64,000 nt of DNA from Ornithinimicrobium sediminis (GTDB lineage: Bacteria > Actinomycetota > Actinomycetes > Actinomycetales > Dermatophilaceae): assembly GCF_021272345.1 (NCBI RefSeq), contig NZ_JAJSDQ010000005.1, positions 183,817 to 247,816 on the forward strand. Reading direction: 5' to 3'. Shown here one piece after another: positions 19,096 through 30,431 of this stretch; position 1 is the first letter of the stretch; every line of letters begins with the position of its first letter. Both the position numbers and the translations under genes were made by a program. The notes below the pieces were generated by a model, which was not told the DNA's origin, searched no databases, and was given only the letters and a program-made list of their open reading frames with translations.

Positions 19096-19110
19096 AGGGC
19101 CCGGACGGGG

Positions 19111-20583
19111 TCAGCGTCGACGCTTCTCGCGCACGCGCACGGAGATCTCGATGGGGGTCCCGACGAACCCGAACTCCTCGCGCAGGCGGCGCTCCAGGAA
19201 GCGCCGGTAGCCAGCCTCGATGAAGCCACTGGCGAAGATCACGAACTTGGGAGGCCGGGTGTCCGCCTGGGTGGCGAACAGGATGCGCGGCTGCTTGCCC
19301 GAGCGCACCGGGTGCGGGTGGCCGGCCACGACCTCCCCGAGGAAGGCGTTGAGCTTCGCGGTCGGGATCCGCGAGTCCCAGGACTCCAGGGCCTGCTCGA
19401 GAGCCGGCACCAGCTTGGCGACGTGCCGGCCCGTCGTGGCGGAGATGTTGACCCGCGGCGCCCAGGTGATCTGCACCAGCTCCCGCTCGATCTCCCGCTC
19501 GAGGTAGTGGTGACGCTCCTCGTCCATGGTGTCCCACTTGTTGTAGGCCACGACCAGGGCGCGTCCGGAGTCGACGACCTGCTGGATGACCCGGATGTCC
19601 TGCTCGGCGATCGGCTCCGACACGTCGACCAGCACGACGGCCACCTCCGCCTTCTCCAGGGCCGTCTGCGTCCGCAGCGAGGCGTAGAAGTCCGCCCCCC
19701 GGGTCAGGTGCACGCGACGGCGGATGCCCGCCGTGTCGACGAACCGCCAGACCTTGCCACCGAGCTCGATCATCTCGTCGACGGGGTCGCGGGTCGTGCC
19801 GGCCACGGGGTCGACGACCACCCGCTCGGTGCCGGCGAGCCGGTTGAGCAGGCTCGACTTGCCGACGTTGGGGCGTCCCACGAGGGCCACCCGCCGAGGG
19901 CCGCCGCGGGGGTAGGCCTCGGCCACCGCCGACTCGCTGGGGAGCACCTCGAGCAGGGCGTCGAGCACGTCACCGCTGCCCCGTCCGTGCAGTGCCGACA
20001 CCGGGTAGGGCTGACCCAGACCCAGCGACCACAGCATCGCCGCGTCAGCCTCGACACGCTGGTCGTCGACCTTGTTGGCCACCAGCACGACCGGCTTGCC
20101 GGAGCGGCGCAGCAGCCGCACGACGGCCTCGTCGGTGTCGGTGGCTCCCACCGTGGCGTCCACCACGAACATGACGGCGTCGGCCAGCTCGACAGCGACC
20201 TCCGCCTGCTCGGCGACCCGCAGGTGGATCCCCTTGGCGTCGACCTCCCACCCGCCGGTGTCGACGACGGTGAACTCACGCCCCGACCACTCGGCGTCGT
20301 AGGAGACCCGGTCACGGGTGACGCCGGGCACGTCCTCCACGACCGCCTCGCGACGACCGAGCATCCGGTTGACCAGGGTGGACTTGCCGACGTTGGGACG
20401 GCCGACCACGGCGACCACGGGTCGCGCGACCTCCTCCCCGGCACGCTGCAGGGCCTCCGCGTCACCCTCGACGAGCGCCAGGTCCTCCTCGGTCAGCTCG
20501 AAGTCGGTCAGCCCCGCGCGCAGGGCGGTCTCGATGTGCTCCTCACCGGGGTCGCCGTCCGGGGTGCTGCTCTGGTCGGTCAT
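19111..20583 (-). CDS. der: Ribosome biogenesis GTPase Der (EngA)
   Basis: 490 residues. Two tandem GTPase domains each have a GRPNVGKS P-loop (residues 61-68 and 236-243) and their own DTGG/DTAG and NKVD/NKWD motifs. A KH-like C-terminal domain follows ([18 protein letters not shown]). Der is needed for 50S subunit assembly. The N-terminal extension of about 55 residues is acidic, as in other actinobacteria. The ATG overlaps the sufE stop (ATGA) and has AGGAGC upstream. Confidence 0.97.
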   Translation of the reverse strand: MTDQSSTPDGDPGEEHIETALRAGLTDFELTEEDLALVEGDAEALQRAGEEVARPVVAVVGRPNVGKSTLVNRMLGRREAVVEDVPGVTRDRVSYDAEWSGREFTVVDTGGWEVDAKGIHLRVAEQAEVAVELADAVMFVVDATVGATDTDEAVVRLLRRSGKPVVLVANKVDDQRVEADAAMLWSLGLGQPYPVSALHGRGSGDVLDALLEVLPSESAVAEAYPRGGPRRVALVGRPNVGKSSLLNRLAGTERVVVDPVAGTTRDPVDEMIELGGKVWRFVDTAGIRRRVHLTRGADFYASLRTQTALEKAEVAVVLVDVSEPIAEQDIRVIQQVVDSGRALVVAYNKWDTMDEERHHYLEREIERELVQITWAPRVNISATTGRHVAKLVPALEQALESWDSRIPTAKLNAFLGEVVAGHPHPVRSGKQPRILFATQADTRPPKFVIFASGFIEAGYRRFLERRLREEFGFVGTPIEISVRVREKRRR

Positions 20584-21064
20584 CGGTGCTCCTGTCCGGC
20601 TGCTCCCGCAGCGGGGGTGTCGGTGCGCAGGCGCACCTGGCGCTTGATCCGGCTGAGCATGCCGATCATGCCCCGCATCCGCAGCGGCGACACGGCCTCG
20701 GCCAGCCCGAACCGGTAGGGCGCGTCGTCGGGCACGCCCAGCACCGCGGCGGCGGGCAGGCCGTCCAGGGACACGTGGAGGATGCCGGCGAAGCCCTTGG
20801 TGGTCGGTGCCTCGGCCGGGGCGTCGAAGAACAGGTGCACGGTCCGGTCCGCGTCGTCGTCGACCTCGACGACCAGGAAGACCGGCGACTGGCACTCGTC
20901 GACCCGCTCCAGCTTGTCCAGCTGCCCGGCATACCTCGGTGGCAGCGCAGGGAGCTCCTGGCTGAGCTCCAGGAGCAGCTGGAGCCGCTCACGCTGGCTC
21001 ACGGCGTGGAAGTCCTGAGCCAGCTCGGACATCGCCGTGGGCAGCGCGGTGGGTGTGTCGGTCA

Positions 21065-21065
<1 letters not shown>
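20580..21065 (-). CDS. sufE: SufE-family cysteine-desulfurase partner
   Basis: 161 residues of the SufE fold. The persulfide-accepting cysteine is C58 in [16 protein letters not shown]. The helix pattern [15 protein letters not shown] and the C-terminal [12 protein letters not shown] fit the family. SufE takes sulfane sulfur from SufS. It is paired with the rhodanese gene sseA (one-base TGATG overlap), which is a common actinobacterial pairing separate from the suf operon. A role in sulfur transfer beyond Fe-S assembly is possible. Confidence 0.9.
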
Positions 21066-21930
<865 letters not shown>

Positions 21931-21934
<4 letters not shown>

Positions 21935-22659
21935 GACAGTCCTTCGGTGATCGGTTCCGGATGGTCCTGGGTGAGCGGTGCTCCTCGCACGAGGGACAGC
22001 ACCGCTGCCACCGACTGGTCGAACGTCAGGTGGGAGGTGTCGATTCCGACGACGCCCTCGGCCGGCTCGAAGAAGGCCGACACGGTCGCGTCGTCACGGT
22101 CCCGGCGCAGCACCTGGTCGCGGGTGTCGTCGGCGGACTGGCGCACGGCGTTGTCCTGCAGCTCCTTGGCGCGCCGGGACAGGCGAGCCTCCTCCGAGGC
22201 GCTGAGCAGCACCCGGTGCTCGGCGTCCGGGGCGACGACCGTGGTGATGTCCCTGCCCTCGACGACGATGCCACCGCTGTGCCCGCGTGCTGCGGCGATG
22301 ATCCGGCGCTGCCGGTCGCGCATGTCGGCCCGGACCGCGAGGTTGGTGGCGATCGTGGAGACGTGGGCACTGATGTGCGGCTCCCGGACGGCCTGCACGA
22401 TGTCGGTGCCGTCCACCGCGATGCGGGGATGGTCGGGGTCGGTGCCGATCTCCAGCGGCAGCCTGGTGCTCGCCGAGGCGACAGTCTGCGGGTCGGTCAG
22501 GTCGAACCCTCGGTCGAGGCACCACCAGGTGAGGGCGCGGTACATCGCCCCGGTGTCGAGGTACTCGAGCCCCAGCTCCCGGGCCACGGCCCGCGAGACA
22601 CTGGACTTGCCCGAGCCGCTGGGGCCGTCGATCGCGATGGTCACCGGAGAGCTGCGCAC
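21931..22659 (-). CDS. cmk: Cytidylate kinase
   Basis: 242 residues. P-loop GPSGSGKSS (12-20), the CMP-binding [13 protein letters not shown], and the [18 protein letters not shown] segment identify CMP/dCMP kinase. Orthologous gene order (scpA-scpB-rlu-cmk-der) is conserved in mycobacteria; here sseA and sufE are inserted before der. GTG 22659 and the in-frame GTG five codons later are both possible starts, and neither has a strong ribosome site. Confidence 0.95.
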
Positions 22660-22688
22660 CGCCCCAGCCTAACGGGGCAGCGGCACCC

Positions 22689-23573
22689 TCAGAGCCCGGC
22701 GGCGCGGTGCAGGCCGCCGACCTCCTCGCGGGTGAGGGCCCGGGTGCGGCCGGGCCGCAGCTCCCCCAGGCGCACCGGGCCGACCTGCGTCCGGGCCAGC
22801 GCCACGACGGGGTGGCCCACGGCCTCGAGCATGCGCCGCACCACGTGCTTGCGGCCCTCGTGCAGGACGATCTCCACGATCGCCTTCCCGGGCAGCGAGT
22901 CGACCAGCCGGAAGCTGTCGGCCTTCACCACCCCGTCCTCCAGCTGGACGCCCTCACGCAGGCGGCGCCCCACGTCGTGCGCGACCGACCCGTGCGCCTC
23001 GACCTGGGCGACATAGGTCTTCGCCACGCCGTACGCGGGGTGCTGCAGCCGGTGGGCCAGGTCGCCGTCGTTGGTGAGCAGCAGCAGGCCCTCGGTGTCG
23101 GCGTCCAGCCGGCCCACGTGGAAGAGCCGCTCGTTGCGCTGCCCGACGTAGTCGGCGAGCGAGGGTCGGCCGAGGTCGTCGCTCATCGTGGACACCACGC
23201 CCATCGGCTTGTTGAACGCGAGGTACACCTTGGTGTCGTCCAGCACCACCCGGGTGCCGTCGACGTGGATGACCTGACGGACGGGGTCGACCCGCACCCC
23301 GAGCTCGGTGACGACGGTGCCGTCGACCGCCACGCGCCCGGCCTCGATGAGGCGCTCGCAGGCCCGGCGGCTCCCGTAGCCGGCACCGGCCAGCAGCTTC
23401 TGCAGCCGGACACCCTGAGGGTCGTGCACGTCGACGGGGGGCTTGGGCGCCTGCCCTCCCCCGTCCTTGCGTCTGCCGCCGGAGCGGGTGGGTCCGCCCG
23501 CTGCGGTGCGCCTGCTGCCTCCCCGGGCGGGCCCACGGCCCTGGCCGGGGCGCCGGTCTCCTCGCTGGGTCAT
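22689..23573 (-). CDS. 23S rRNA pseudouridine synthase, RluB/RsuA family
   Basis: 294 residues. A Gly/Arg-rich disordered N-terminus (1-50) likely contacts RNA. An S4 domain (about 54-105, VRLQKLLAGAGYGSRRACER) and the RsuA/RluB catalytic domain follow, with Asp157 in HVGRLDADTEGLLLLTNDG. It isomerises a uridine in rRNA; RluB-type (U2605) is most likely but inferred. Its ATG overlaps the scpB stop by four bases. Confidence 0.92.
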   Translation of the reverse strand: MTQRGDRRPGQGRGPARGGSRRTAAGGPTRSGGRRKDGGGQAPKPPVDVHDPQGVRLQKLLAGAGYGSRRACERLIEAGRVAVDGTVVTELGVRVDPVRQVIHVDGTRVVLDDTKVYLAFNKPMGVVSTMSDDLGRPSLADYVGQRNERLFHVGRLDADTEGLLLLTNDGDLAHRLQHPAYGVAKTYVAQVEAHGSVAHDVGRRLREGVQLEDGVVKADSFRLVDSLPGKAIVEIVLHEGRKHVVRRMLEAVGHPVVALARTQVGPVRLGELRPGRTRALTREEVGGLHRAAGL

Positions 23574-24178
23574 GCCAGTCCTTCCGCTGCAAGTTCGTCG
23601 AGCATCTCCGCCGAGGGCAGGTAGGGCGCCAGGGCGGGCAGGTCGTCCAGGCTCTCCAGGCCCATCCGCTGCAGGAAGTAGTCGGTGGTGGCGTAGAGCA
23701 CCGCTCCGCTGTCGCCGCCGCCCTCGCGTCCCACCTCCTGCACGAGACCACGGGCGACGAGGGTGCGCACCACCCCGTCCACGTTCACACCCCGCACCGC
23801 GCTGATGCGGGCCCGGGACACGGGCTGCCGGTAGGCGATGACGGCCAGGGTCTCCAGCGAGGCCTGGGTCAGCCGGGACTGCTGGCCGGCGAGCAGGAAC
23901 CGCTCGATGACCGGGGCGTACTCCGGTCGGGTGTAGACGCGCCAGCCGCCGGCGAAGCGCCGGAGCATGAAGCCCCGCTCGGCGGCGTCGTAGTCGGCCG
24001 AGAGCTCGACCAGGACGGTCTGCACGTCCTCGACCGGCAGCTCCAGGGCGGAGGCGAGGGTGGCCTCGGTGACCGGCTCGTCGACCACCATCAGGACCGA
24101 CTCGACCGCCGAGCGCGCCCCTCCCGGGAAGTCGTTGATGTCGAAGGCCACCTGCTCCTCGTGCGGGGCGTCCGTCAT
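23570..24178 (-). CDS. scpB: Segregation and condensation protein B
   Basis: 202 residues with two winged-helix domains. LESV or similar at the start of the family is here AVESVLMVVDEPVTEATLA, and LTQASLETLAVIAYRQPVSR is a ScpB signature. It binds ScpA and SMC in the condensin complex. It overlaps scpA and the pseudouridine synthase gene by four bases at each end. Confidence 0.96.
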   Translation of the reverse strand: MTDAPHEEQVAFDINDFPGGARSAVESVLMVVDEPVTEATLASALELPVEDVQTVLVELSADYDAAERGFMLRRFAGGWRVYTRPEYAPVIERFLLAGQQSRLTQASLETLAVIAYRQPVSRARISAVRGVNVDGVVRTLVARGLVQEVGREGGGDSGAVLYATTDYFLQRMGLESLDDLPALAPYLPSAEMLDELAAEGLA

Positions 24179-25005
24179 ACCTCGTCCTCCTCGTCGAACT
24201 CCTGGCCCAGCTCACCCGACGGCGTCTCCTCGTCGGGACCGACCCACCGCACGGTGAGCTCGGACAGCGCCTCGTCCTGGTCGACCGAGACCAGCGCCTC
24301 CCGGAAGAGCTCGAGCACCGCCAGGAAGCGCGCCACGATGACCATCGTGGTGTCCGCGTCGGCCACCAGCTCCCGGAAGGTGCACCCCCCGGCCCTGCGC
24401 AGCCGGCCCACCACGACCTGTGCCTGCTCACGGACCGACACCGTGGGGGCGTGCAGGTGCGTGACACCCACGGTCGGCGGCGGCTTGGGGGTCATCGCGC
24501 CGGCGGCGACCATCGCGAGCTGCTCGGGCGTGATGGTCAGGACGAGCTCGGGCAGGAGACGCGCGAAGCGGTCCTCGACCCCGACCTCGCGCGCCCAGAC
24601 GCGTCCGGTCGTCTCCATCCGCGCCTCGAAGGCGGCCGCGACCTCCTTGAAGGCGCGGTACTGCAGCAGCCGGGCGAAGAGCAGGTCGCGGGCCTCGATG
24701 AGGGCCAGGTCCTCCTCGTCGTCCTCCCGGGCGTGCGGCAGGAGCCGGGACGCCTTGAGGTCGAGCAGGGTCGCGGCGACGAGCACGAACTCCGAGGCCT
24801 GGGACAGGTCCCAGCCCTCCGGTGTCTCGTGGGCCTGTCGGAGGTAGGCGACGAACTCGTCGGTGACGGTGGCCAGCGCGATCTCGGTGACGTCCAGCCG
24901 GTGCTTGGCGATGAGGCCCAGCAGGAGCTCGAACGGCCCGGAGAAGACGTCGAGGTGCACCTCGAACGGTGCCGACGTGCGGCGGGTGAGCACCCCGCCG
25001 GGCAC
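24175..25005 (-). CDS. scpA: Segregation and condensation protein A
   Basis: 276 residues, the kleisin of SMC-ScpAB. FEVHLDVFSGPFELLLGLI and HRLDVTEIALATVTDEF form the N-terminal domain, and a C-terminal winged helix contacts SMC. The C-terminus is very acidic. GTG 25005 is used; GGAGGAG is about 22 bases upstream, too far for this start, so the true start could differ by a few codons. It lies 32 bases after the ParA-type gene. Confidence 0.94.
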   Translation of the reverse strand: MPGGVLTRRTSAPFEVHLDVFSGPFELLLGLIAKHRLDVTEIALATVTDEFVAYLRQAHETPEGWDLSQASEFVLVAATLLDLKASRLLPHAREDDEEDLALIEARDLLFARLLQYRAFKEVAAAFEARMETTGRVWAREVGVEDRFARLLPELVLTITPEQLAMVAAGAMTPKPPPTVGVTHLHAPTVSVREQAQVVVGRLRRAGGCTFRELVADADTTMVIVARFLAVLELFREALVSVDQDEALSELTVRWVGPDEETPSGELGQEFDEEDEV

Positions 25006-25037
25006 GTCCGGGGCGGACGTGGGCTCCTCCGACGTGG

Positions 25038-25964
25038 TCAGGGCGCGCCGCCACGGGCGATGAGCTCACGGGCCAGCTGCCGGTAGGCCTCCGCCCCGCT
25101 GTGCGTGCTGGCGTACGACGTGATCGGCTCGGCGGCCAGGGTCGCGTCGGGGAACTTCACGGTGCGGCTGATCACGGTGTGGAAGACGTTGTCCTGGAAG
25201 TGGTCGACGACGCTGCGCACGACCTCGCGCGAGTGCAGCGTGCGGCCGTCGTACATCGTGGGGAGGATGCCGTCCATCTGCAGCCGGGGGTTGAGCCGGT
25301 CGGTGATCTTGTCGATCGTCTCGACCAGCAGGGCCACGCCGCGCATGGCGAAGAACTCGCACTCCAGCGGGATGACCACACCGTGGGCGGCGGTGAGCGC
25401 GTTGACGGTGAGCAGGCCCAAGGACGGCTGACAGTCGATGAGGACCACGTCGTAGTCGTCCAGGACCGGTCGCAGGACCCGCGCGAGCACCTGCTCGCGG
25501 GCCACCTCACCGACCAGCTGCACCTCCGCGGCGGACAGGTCGATGTTGGCGGGGATGAGGTCCAGGTCCTCCACCCGGGTGGGCTGGATGATGTCCCGGA
25601 TGTCGTGGCCGCGCTCCACGAGGAGGTTGTAGATCGTCACGTCGAGCTCGTGCGTGCGGATGCCCAGGCCCACCGACAGGGCGCCCTGCGGGTCGAAGTC
25701 GACGAGGAGCACCCGGCGGCCGTACTCCGCCAGCGCCGCGCCCAGGTTGATCGTGGTCGTCGTCTTGCCGACGCCGCCCTTCTGGTTGCACATCGCGATG
25801 ACCCGGGCGGGCCCGTGTGCGTCGAGCGGGGCGGGGACGCCGAAGTCCGGCAGCGGGCGACCGGTCGGGCCGACCTGGCCGGGCCCGACGGTCTCGGTGC
25901 CGGGCAGGCGGTCGTGCCCTGCCCGCGTGCTGCCCGCCTGCTGGGTCGTTGCCTCGGATGTCAC
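25038..25964 (-). CDS. ParA/Soj-family ATPase (Rv1708-like)
   Basis: 308 residues. A disordered N-terminus of about 50 residues precedes a deviant Walker A (KGGVGKTT, 62-69). Walker A' VDFDPQGALS and LIDCQPSLGLLTVNAL follow. No parB is next to it; linkage to scpAB points to a chromosome-organisation role rather than plasmid partition. GTG 25964 is preferred to GTG 26039, which would leave only three bases after xerD. The same xerD-parA-scpA-scpB order occurs in mycobacteria. Confidence 0.92.
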   Translation of the reverse strand: MTSEATTQQAGSTRAGHDRLPGTETVGPGQVGPTGRPLPDFGVPAPLDAHGPARVIAMCNQKGGVGKTTTTINLGAALAEYGRRVLLVDFDPQGALSVGLGIRTHELDVTIYNLLVERGHDIRDIIQPTRVEDLDLIPANIDLSAAEVQLVGEVAREQVLARVLRPVLDDYDVVLIDCQPSLGLLTVNALTAAHGVVIPLECEFFAMRGVALLVETIDKITDRLNPRLQMDGILPTMYDGRTLHSREVVRSVVDHFQDNVFHTVISRTVKFPDATLAAEPITSYASTHSGAEAYRQLARELIARGGAP

Positions 25965-26042
25965 GTCTGTCTCAGCCCTCGCTCTGCGTGGTGTCGGCCT
26001 CCCGCCGATCGGTCCGACCCTAGCCGCACAGTCTGGCACGGG

Positions 26043-27014
26043 CTACCTCGCCCGCGGGTGGGCCTGCGCGTAGACCTCACGCATCCGCTCGGTCGAGACG
26101 TGCGTGTAGATCTGGGTGGTGGTCACCGACGAGTGCCCGAGCAGCTCCTGCACCACCCGGATGTCCGCGCCCCCGTCGAGCAGGTGGGTCGCGAACGAGT
26201 GCCGCAGCGTGTGCGGGCTGACGGAGTCGGCCAGGTCGGCCCGGCGCGCGGCGGCCTTGATCGCGTTCCACGCGCTCTGCCGGCTGAGCCGGCCACCACG
26301 ACGGTTGACGAACACCGCCGCGGTGCCGCGGCCCGCGCCGGCCAGCACGGGACGGCCTCTCACCAGCCACGCCCCGAGCGCGTCCGCGGCGTAGCTGCCC
26401 AGCGGGACGATGCGCTCCTTGCCGCCCTTGCCGAGGAGTCGGACCACGGGGTCCTCCCCGGTTGAGGGCAGGTCGTCCAGGTCGAGCGCGGTCGCCTCGC
26501 TGACCCGGGCCCCGCTGCCGTAGAGCAGCTCCAGCAGGGCACGGTCACGCAGCGCTGCCGGCGTGTCCCCCACGGAGGCCGCGGAGAGCAGCCGCTCGAC
26601 CTCGTCGACGCGCAAGGCCTTCGGCAGCCGCCGTGGTGGGGCCGGCGGGGTGACCGCACGGGCCGGGTCGGAGGGGGTCTCACCCTCCAGCGCCAGGAAC
26701 CGGTGCAGCCCGCGCACCGCGACCACCGCGCGTGCTGCCGAGGTCGCCGCCAGCGGCGGAGCATCCGGGCCGCCGGCACGCAGAGCCGCCAGGAAGTCGG
26801 TGACGTGCGCCTCCTGCACCTGCTCGGGACGCCGGACGCCCCGCTCGGCGAGGAAGGCCAGGTAGCGACCGGTGTCCCGGCGGTAGGCGGCGAGGGTGTG
26901 CGCCGACACGCCGCGCTCCACCCGTAGGTGGTCCAGCCACTCGTCGGTCGACCTGCGCAGGGGGTGGCGACCGGACGGCGCGGAGGTCTCGGGCACCCCT
27001 GCATTGTCGGTCAT
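26043..27014 (-). CDS. xerD: Tyrosine recombinase XerD
   Basis: 323 residues. The SAM-like N-terminal domain spans about 20-125. The catalytic domain has R170 (GSGARVSEA), K196 (LGKGGKE), H268 and R271 ([12 protein letters not shown]), H294 and nucleophile Y303 (QIYTHV). XerD resolves chromosome dimers at dif with XerC. Its ATG is only 9 bases from a divergent start codon, so its promoter must lie within that neighbouring gene. Confidence 0.95.
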   Translation of the reverse strand: MTDNAGVPETSAPSGRHPLRRSTDEWLDHLRVERGVSAHTLAAYRRDTGRYLAFLAERGVRRPEQVQEAHVTDFLAALRAGGPDAPPLAATSAARAVVAVRGLHRFLALEGETPSDPARAVTPPAPPRRLPKALRVDEVERLLSAASVGDTPAALRDRALLELLYGSGARVSEATALDLDDLPSTGEDPVVRLLGKGGKERIVPLGSYAADALGAWLVRGRPVLAGAGRGTAAVFVNRRGGRLSRQSAWNAIKAAARRADLADSVSPHTLRHSFATHLLDGGADIRVVQELLGHSSVTTTQIYTHVSTERMREVYAQAHPRAR

Positions 27015-27023
27015 GATGGGCCC

Positions 27024-27641
27024 ATGCTCTGGTATGCCGAAACGCGCCGTCGCCGGACCCGCCAGGTCGTGGGCGACCTGCTGGCGCTGGTCTGGGTGGT
27101 GCTGTGGGTGCTCCTGGCCCGTGCGGTGCACGGCGCGGTCAGCGCGCTGTCGGCCCCGGCCGGTCCCCTCCGGGACGCGGGGAGCGGGCTGGAGCAACGC
27201 ATGGACGCGGTCGCCGGCACGGTGGTCGACGTGCCGGTCGTGGGGGAACGGCTGAGCGCGCCCTTCTCGGGCGCAGCAGGGGTCGGGGTCGACCTCGTCG
27301 CCGCGGGCGACAGCCTCGAGTCGTCCGTGGACCGGCTGGCCATGCTGATGGGCGTCGGCACCGTCGGCCTGCCGATCCTGCTCGTCCTCGCGTACCTCCT
27401 CCTGCGGGTCCGGTACGCACGCCGGGCGGGCCTGCTGGCCCGGGAGCGGGGGCGCCCGGAGCTCCAGGAGCTGCTGGCCCTCCGGGCGCTGGTCGGGCAG
27501 CCCACCGCCAGGGTGAGCGCCCTCGCGCCGGACCCCCTGGGAGCCTGGCGCTCCGGCGACCCGGAGGTCGTCGGGCGGCTGGTCGCTCTCGAGCTGCGCG
27601 GCATGGGCCTGCGCCCTGGACCGGCGCTGGCCACCGACTGA
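27024..27641 (+). CDS. Two-helix membrane protein, unknown function
   Basis: 205 residues. An N-terminal basic stretch (ETRRRRTRQ) precedes a first membrane helix (about 16-36, [19 protein letters not shown]). An extracytoplasmic loop of about 70 residues, a second helix (about 107-128, [19 protein letters not shown]) and a cytoplasmic tail of about 75 residues follow. The family appears restricted to actinobacteria; I know no function. It diverges from xerD with 9 bases between starts, and CATGAT at 27012-27017 could be the -10 of a leaderless message. Confidence 0.75.
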   Translation: MLWYAETRRRRTRQVVGDLLALVWVVLWVLLARAVHGAVSALSAPAGPLRDAGSGLEQRMDAVAGTVVDVPVVGERLSAPFSGAAGVGVDLVAAGDSLESSVDRLAMLMGVGTVGLPILLVLAYLLLRVRYARRAGLLARERGRPELQELLALRALVGQPTARVSALAPDPLGAWRSGDPEVVGRLVALELRGMGLRPGPALATD

Positions 27642-27657
27642 GCGGAGGCTCCCCCGG

Positions 27658-28293
27658 TCAGGAGTGGCGCTCGCGCAGCACGGTCTCCACGTCGGCCAGG
27701 CCGAGGTCACGGCTGCGCAGCAGCACGAGCAGGTGGTAGACGAGGTCGGCCGCCTCGCCGAGCAGCGCGGCGTCGTCCTCGACCACGGCGGCCAGGGCCG
27801 TCTCGACACCCTCCTCCCCCACCTTCTGGGCGACCCGGCGGACACCGGCCTCGAACAGCGAGGTGGTGTAGGAGCCGGTGGGCAGCTCGGCCCGCCGCTG
27901 CGCCACGACCTCGTCGAGCGTGGTGACGAAGGACGCCGCCGGTGGCTGCTGCTGCGAGAAGCAGCTCACGGCACCGGTGTGGCAGGTCGGTCCGGCCGGG
28001 GTGCAGTGCAGCAGGAGCGTGTCCCGGTCGCAGTCGACCTCGATGCGCTCCACCGTCAGCGTGTTGCCGCTGGTCTCGCCCTTGGTCCAGGTCGTCCCGC
28101 GGGAGCGGCTGTGGAACGTCGCCAGGCCCGTCTCCAGGGTGGCCCGGAGGGCAGCACGGTCGAGGTAGCCCACCATCAGCACCTGGCCCGTCCGCAGGTC
28201 CTGGACGACCCCCGGCACCAGGCCGCCCTGCTTGTCGAACGCGAGGTCCTCGACCGTCAGGCCGTCGGGCAGCACCGGCCCGTGAGGGCTCAC
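27658..28293 (-). CDS. hisIE: Bifunctional phosphoribosyl-AMP cyclohydrolase / phosphoribosyl-ATP pyrophosphatase
   Basis: 211 residues. HisI domain about 1-112 ([19 protein letters not shown], zinc cysteines in [20 protein letters not shown]). HisE domain about 113-211 ([35 protein letters not shown]). It does steps 2 and 3 of histidine synthesis. Actinobacteria normally keep hisE and hisI as separate genes; the fusion is enteric/xanthomonad-like. GTG 28293 overlaps the hisF stop (GTGA). It is the last gene of the hisGDCBHAFI row. Confidence 0.96.
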   Translation of the reverse strand: MSPHGPVLPDGLTVEDLAFDKQGGLVPGVVQDLRTGQVLMVGYLDRAALRATLETGLATFHSRSRGTTWTKGETSGNTLTVERIEVDCDRDTLLLHCTPAGPTCHTGAVSCFSQQQPPAASFVTTLDEVVAQRRAELPTGSYTTSLFEAGVRRVAQKVGEEGVETALAAVVEDDAALLGEAADLVYHLLVLLRSRDLGLADVETVLRERHS

Positions 28294-29081
28294 CGCCGGA
28301 CCCCTGCCGTGCGGCGGACCACGAGCCCGGCGTCGTGCAGCTGCTCCTTGAGCGCCGGGATCGGCACCGCTCCCGAGTGGAAGACACTGGCGGCGAGCGC
28401 GCCGTCGACGTCGGCCGTGGCGAAGACCGCCGCGAAGTGCTCGGCCGCCCCCGCACCCCCGGAGGCGATGAGCGGCACGTGGCACACCTGCCGCACCGCG
28501 GACAGCTGCTCGATGTCGTAGCCGGCGCGCACCCCGTCGCTGCCCATGCAGTTGAGCACGATCTCCCCCGCGCCCAGCTCCTGCACACGGCGCACCCACT
28601 CCAGGGTGGTGGTGCTGAGGGCACGGGTGGCCTCGGGGCTGCCGGTGAGCTGGCGGATGCGCCACTGCCCGTCGTCGTCGCGCAGGCTGTCCACACCGAC
28701 GACGACGCACTGCACCCCGAACGCGGAGGCCAGCTCGGAGACCAGTGCGGGCCGCTGGGTGGCGGGGGTGTTCACCGAGATCTTGTCTGCCCCCGCGTGC
28801 AGGACGGCTCGGGCGTCCTCCACCGAGCGGATGCCGCCGGCCACGCAGAAGGGGATGTCGATCTCGCGGGCCACCCGGGTGACCCAGCCGACGTCCACGC
28901 GCCGGCCCTCGGGGCTGGCGGTGATGTCGTAGAAGACGAGCTCGTCGGCACCTTCGTCGCGGTAGCGACCGGCCAGCTCGACGATGTCGCCCATGTCCAC
29001 GTGGTCACGGAAGCGGGTGCCCTTGACGACCCGGCCCTCCCGCACGTCGAGGCAGGGGATGATGCGGCGCGCCAGCGTCAT
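28290..29081 (-). CDS. hisF: Imidazole glycerol phosphate synthase, cyclase subunit HisF
   Basis: 263 residues, a beta/alpha barrel with catalytic D12 (PCLDVREG) and D131 ([10 protein letters not shown]). Blocks such as [27 protein letters not shown] and [13 protein letters not shown] follow the gammaproteobacterial type closely. It uses ammonia from HisH to form IGP and AICAR. The ATG overlaps the hisA stop (ATGA). Confidence 0.97.
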   Translation of the reverse strand: MTLARRIIPCLDVREGRVVKGTRFRDHVDMGDIVELAGRYRDEGADELVFYDITASPEGRRVDVGWVTRVAREIDIPFCVAGGIRSVEDARAVLHAGADKISVNTPATQRPALVSELASAFGVQCVVVGVDSLRDDDGQWRIRQLTGSPEATRALSTTTLEWVRRVQELGAGEIVLNCMGSDGVRAGYDIEQLSAVRQVCHVPLIASGGAGAAEHFAAVFATADVDGALAASVFHSGAVPIPALKEQLHDAGLVVRRTAGVRR

Positions 29082-29824
29082 ACCCACTCCTCCTGCACGG
29101 CCTCGCCCACGGTCAGGCGCCCCTCCAGGAGGGCCTTGCCCAGCACGATCCCGGCACAGCCCACCTTGCGCGCGCTGCGGACGTCGGCGACGTCCCGCGC
29201 CCCGCCGGAGGCCTGGAACCGGAGACCGGGGGTGGACCGGGTGAGGAAGGTGTAGAGGTTGAGGTTGGGCCCGCCCAGCGTGCCGTCGCGCCCGATGTCG
29301 GTGCACAGCACATGCTGCAGCCCGGAGTCGGCGTAGTCGTGCAGCGTCGTCGGCAGGTCGTGCTCGGCCACGGAGGTCCACCCCGACACCGGCAGCACCC
29401 AGACCCCGTCGTCGTCGGTGCGGGTGTCCAGCGCCACCGTGATCCGCTCCGGCCCGAAACGTTCCAGCCAGCCCTGCACGGTCCGCGGCTCCTGCACCGC
29501 GACCGAGCCGACGACGACGCGGGTGGCTCCCCAGTCGAGCAGCCGCTGCACGTCGTCGGCCGTGCGCACCCCTCCCCCGGTCTGGATCATCAGCCCGGTC
29601 GAGTCGGCGACCTCCTTCAGCACCGGACCCAGGGTGTACCCGCCGGCCCGCGCGGCGTCGAGGTCGACCAGGTGCAGCCACCGCGTGCCGGCCCGCGCGT
29701 AGCTCTGGGCCACGGCGACCGGGTTGTCGGCGTAGCGGGTCTCCTTCTCGTAGTTCCCCTTGTGCAGTCGCACCACACGGCCGTCGAGCACGTCGATCGC
29801 CGGGTAGACGGTGAAGTCAGTCAT
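29078..29824 (-). CDS. hisA: ProFAR isomerase HisA (enteric type, not PriA)
   Basis: 248 residues, a barrel with catalytic D11 (AIDVLDG) and D176 ([13 protein letters not shown]). The sequence around [13 protein letters not shown] and RVVVGSVAV resembles E. coli HisA rather than the actinobacterial dual-specificity PriA. It is therefore unlikely to supply TrpF activity, and a separate trpF is expected elsewhere (inference). It overlaps hisH by eight bases. Confidence 0.95.
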   Translation of the reverse strand: MTDFTVYPAIDVLDGRVVRLHKGNYEKETRYADNPVAVAQSYARAGTRWLHLVDLDAARAGGYTLGPVLKEVADSTGLMIQTGGGVRTADDVQRLLDWGATRVVVGSVAVQEPRTVQGWLERFGPERITVALDTRTDDDGVWVLPVSGWTSVAEHDLPTTLHDYADSGLQHVLCTDIGRDGTLGGPNLNLYTFLTRSTPGLRFQASGGARDVADVRSARKVGCAGIVLGKALLEGRLTVGEAVQEEWV

Positions 29825-30431
29825 CGGACACCTCCGTCATGAAGTTTCGCAGCAGCCGGGCACCGACGTCCGCGGAGCGCTCCGGGTGGAACTGTGCGCC
29901 CCACCGGTTGCCGCTGCGGACCACGGCGCTCCAGTCGCCTCCGTGGCGGGTCGAGGCCAGGGTCGTGGAGCCGACCGGGGCCGCGTAGCTGTGCACGAAG
30001 TAGGCCCGTTCACCCGAGGCGACACCGTGCAGCAGGGGGTCGGGGCGCAGCACCTCCAGGGCGTTCCAGCCCATGTGGGGCACCCGGACCCCGGGACCGA
30101 CCGGGATGCGCACCACGGCGCCCGGGATCAGGCCCAGACACGCGACACCCCCGTCCTCGGCGCTGGACTCGAAGAGCAGCTGCATGCCCAGGCACACCCC
30201 CAGCAGCGGCTGCTCGAGCTCGTGCAGCACCTCGACCAGGCCGCCGGCCCGCAGACGCTCCATGCCGGCCGCTGCGGCTCCGACACCGGGCAGGACCACC
30301 CGGTCGGCGGCCCGGATCGTGGCCGGGTCGCTGGTCAGCGCGGCCCGTGCCCCGAGTCGCTCGAGGGCGTAGCTCACCGAGCCGATGTTGGTGCCCCCGG
30401 AGTCGACCAGCGCGACGGTCCTGGCGCTCAC
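29817..30431 (-). CDS. hisH: Imidazole glycerol phosphate synthase, glutaminase subunit HisH
   Basis: 204 residues, a class I glutamine amidotransferase. The triad is C80 (LLGVCLGMQ), H182 and E184 (AQFHPERS). [13 protein letters not shown] and AYFVHSYA are typical HisH segments. It supplies ammonia to HisF. GTG 30431 overlaps the hisB stop (GTGA). Confidence 0.96.
   Translation of the reverse strand: MSARTVALVDSGGTNIGSVSYALERLGARAALTSDPATIRAADRVVLPGVGAAAAGMERLRAGGLVEVLHELEQPLLGVCLGMQLLFESSAEDGGVACLGLIPGAVVRIPVGPGVRVPHMGWNALEVLRPDPLLHGVASGERAYFVHSYAAPVGSTTLASTRHGGDWSAVVRSGNRWGAQFHPERSADVGARLLRNFMTEVSDD

Noticed and set aside
25038..25964. Plasmid-type partition locus
   Set aside because: The ParA-type gene has no parB or parS nearby and lies in the conserved chromosomal xerD-scpA-scpB order.
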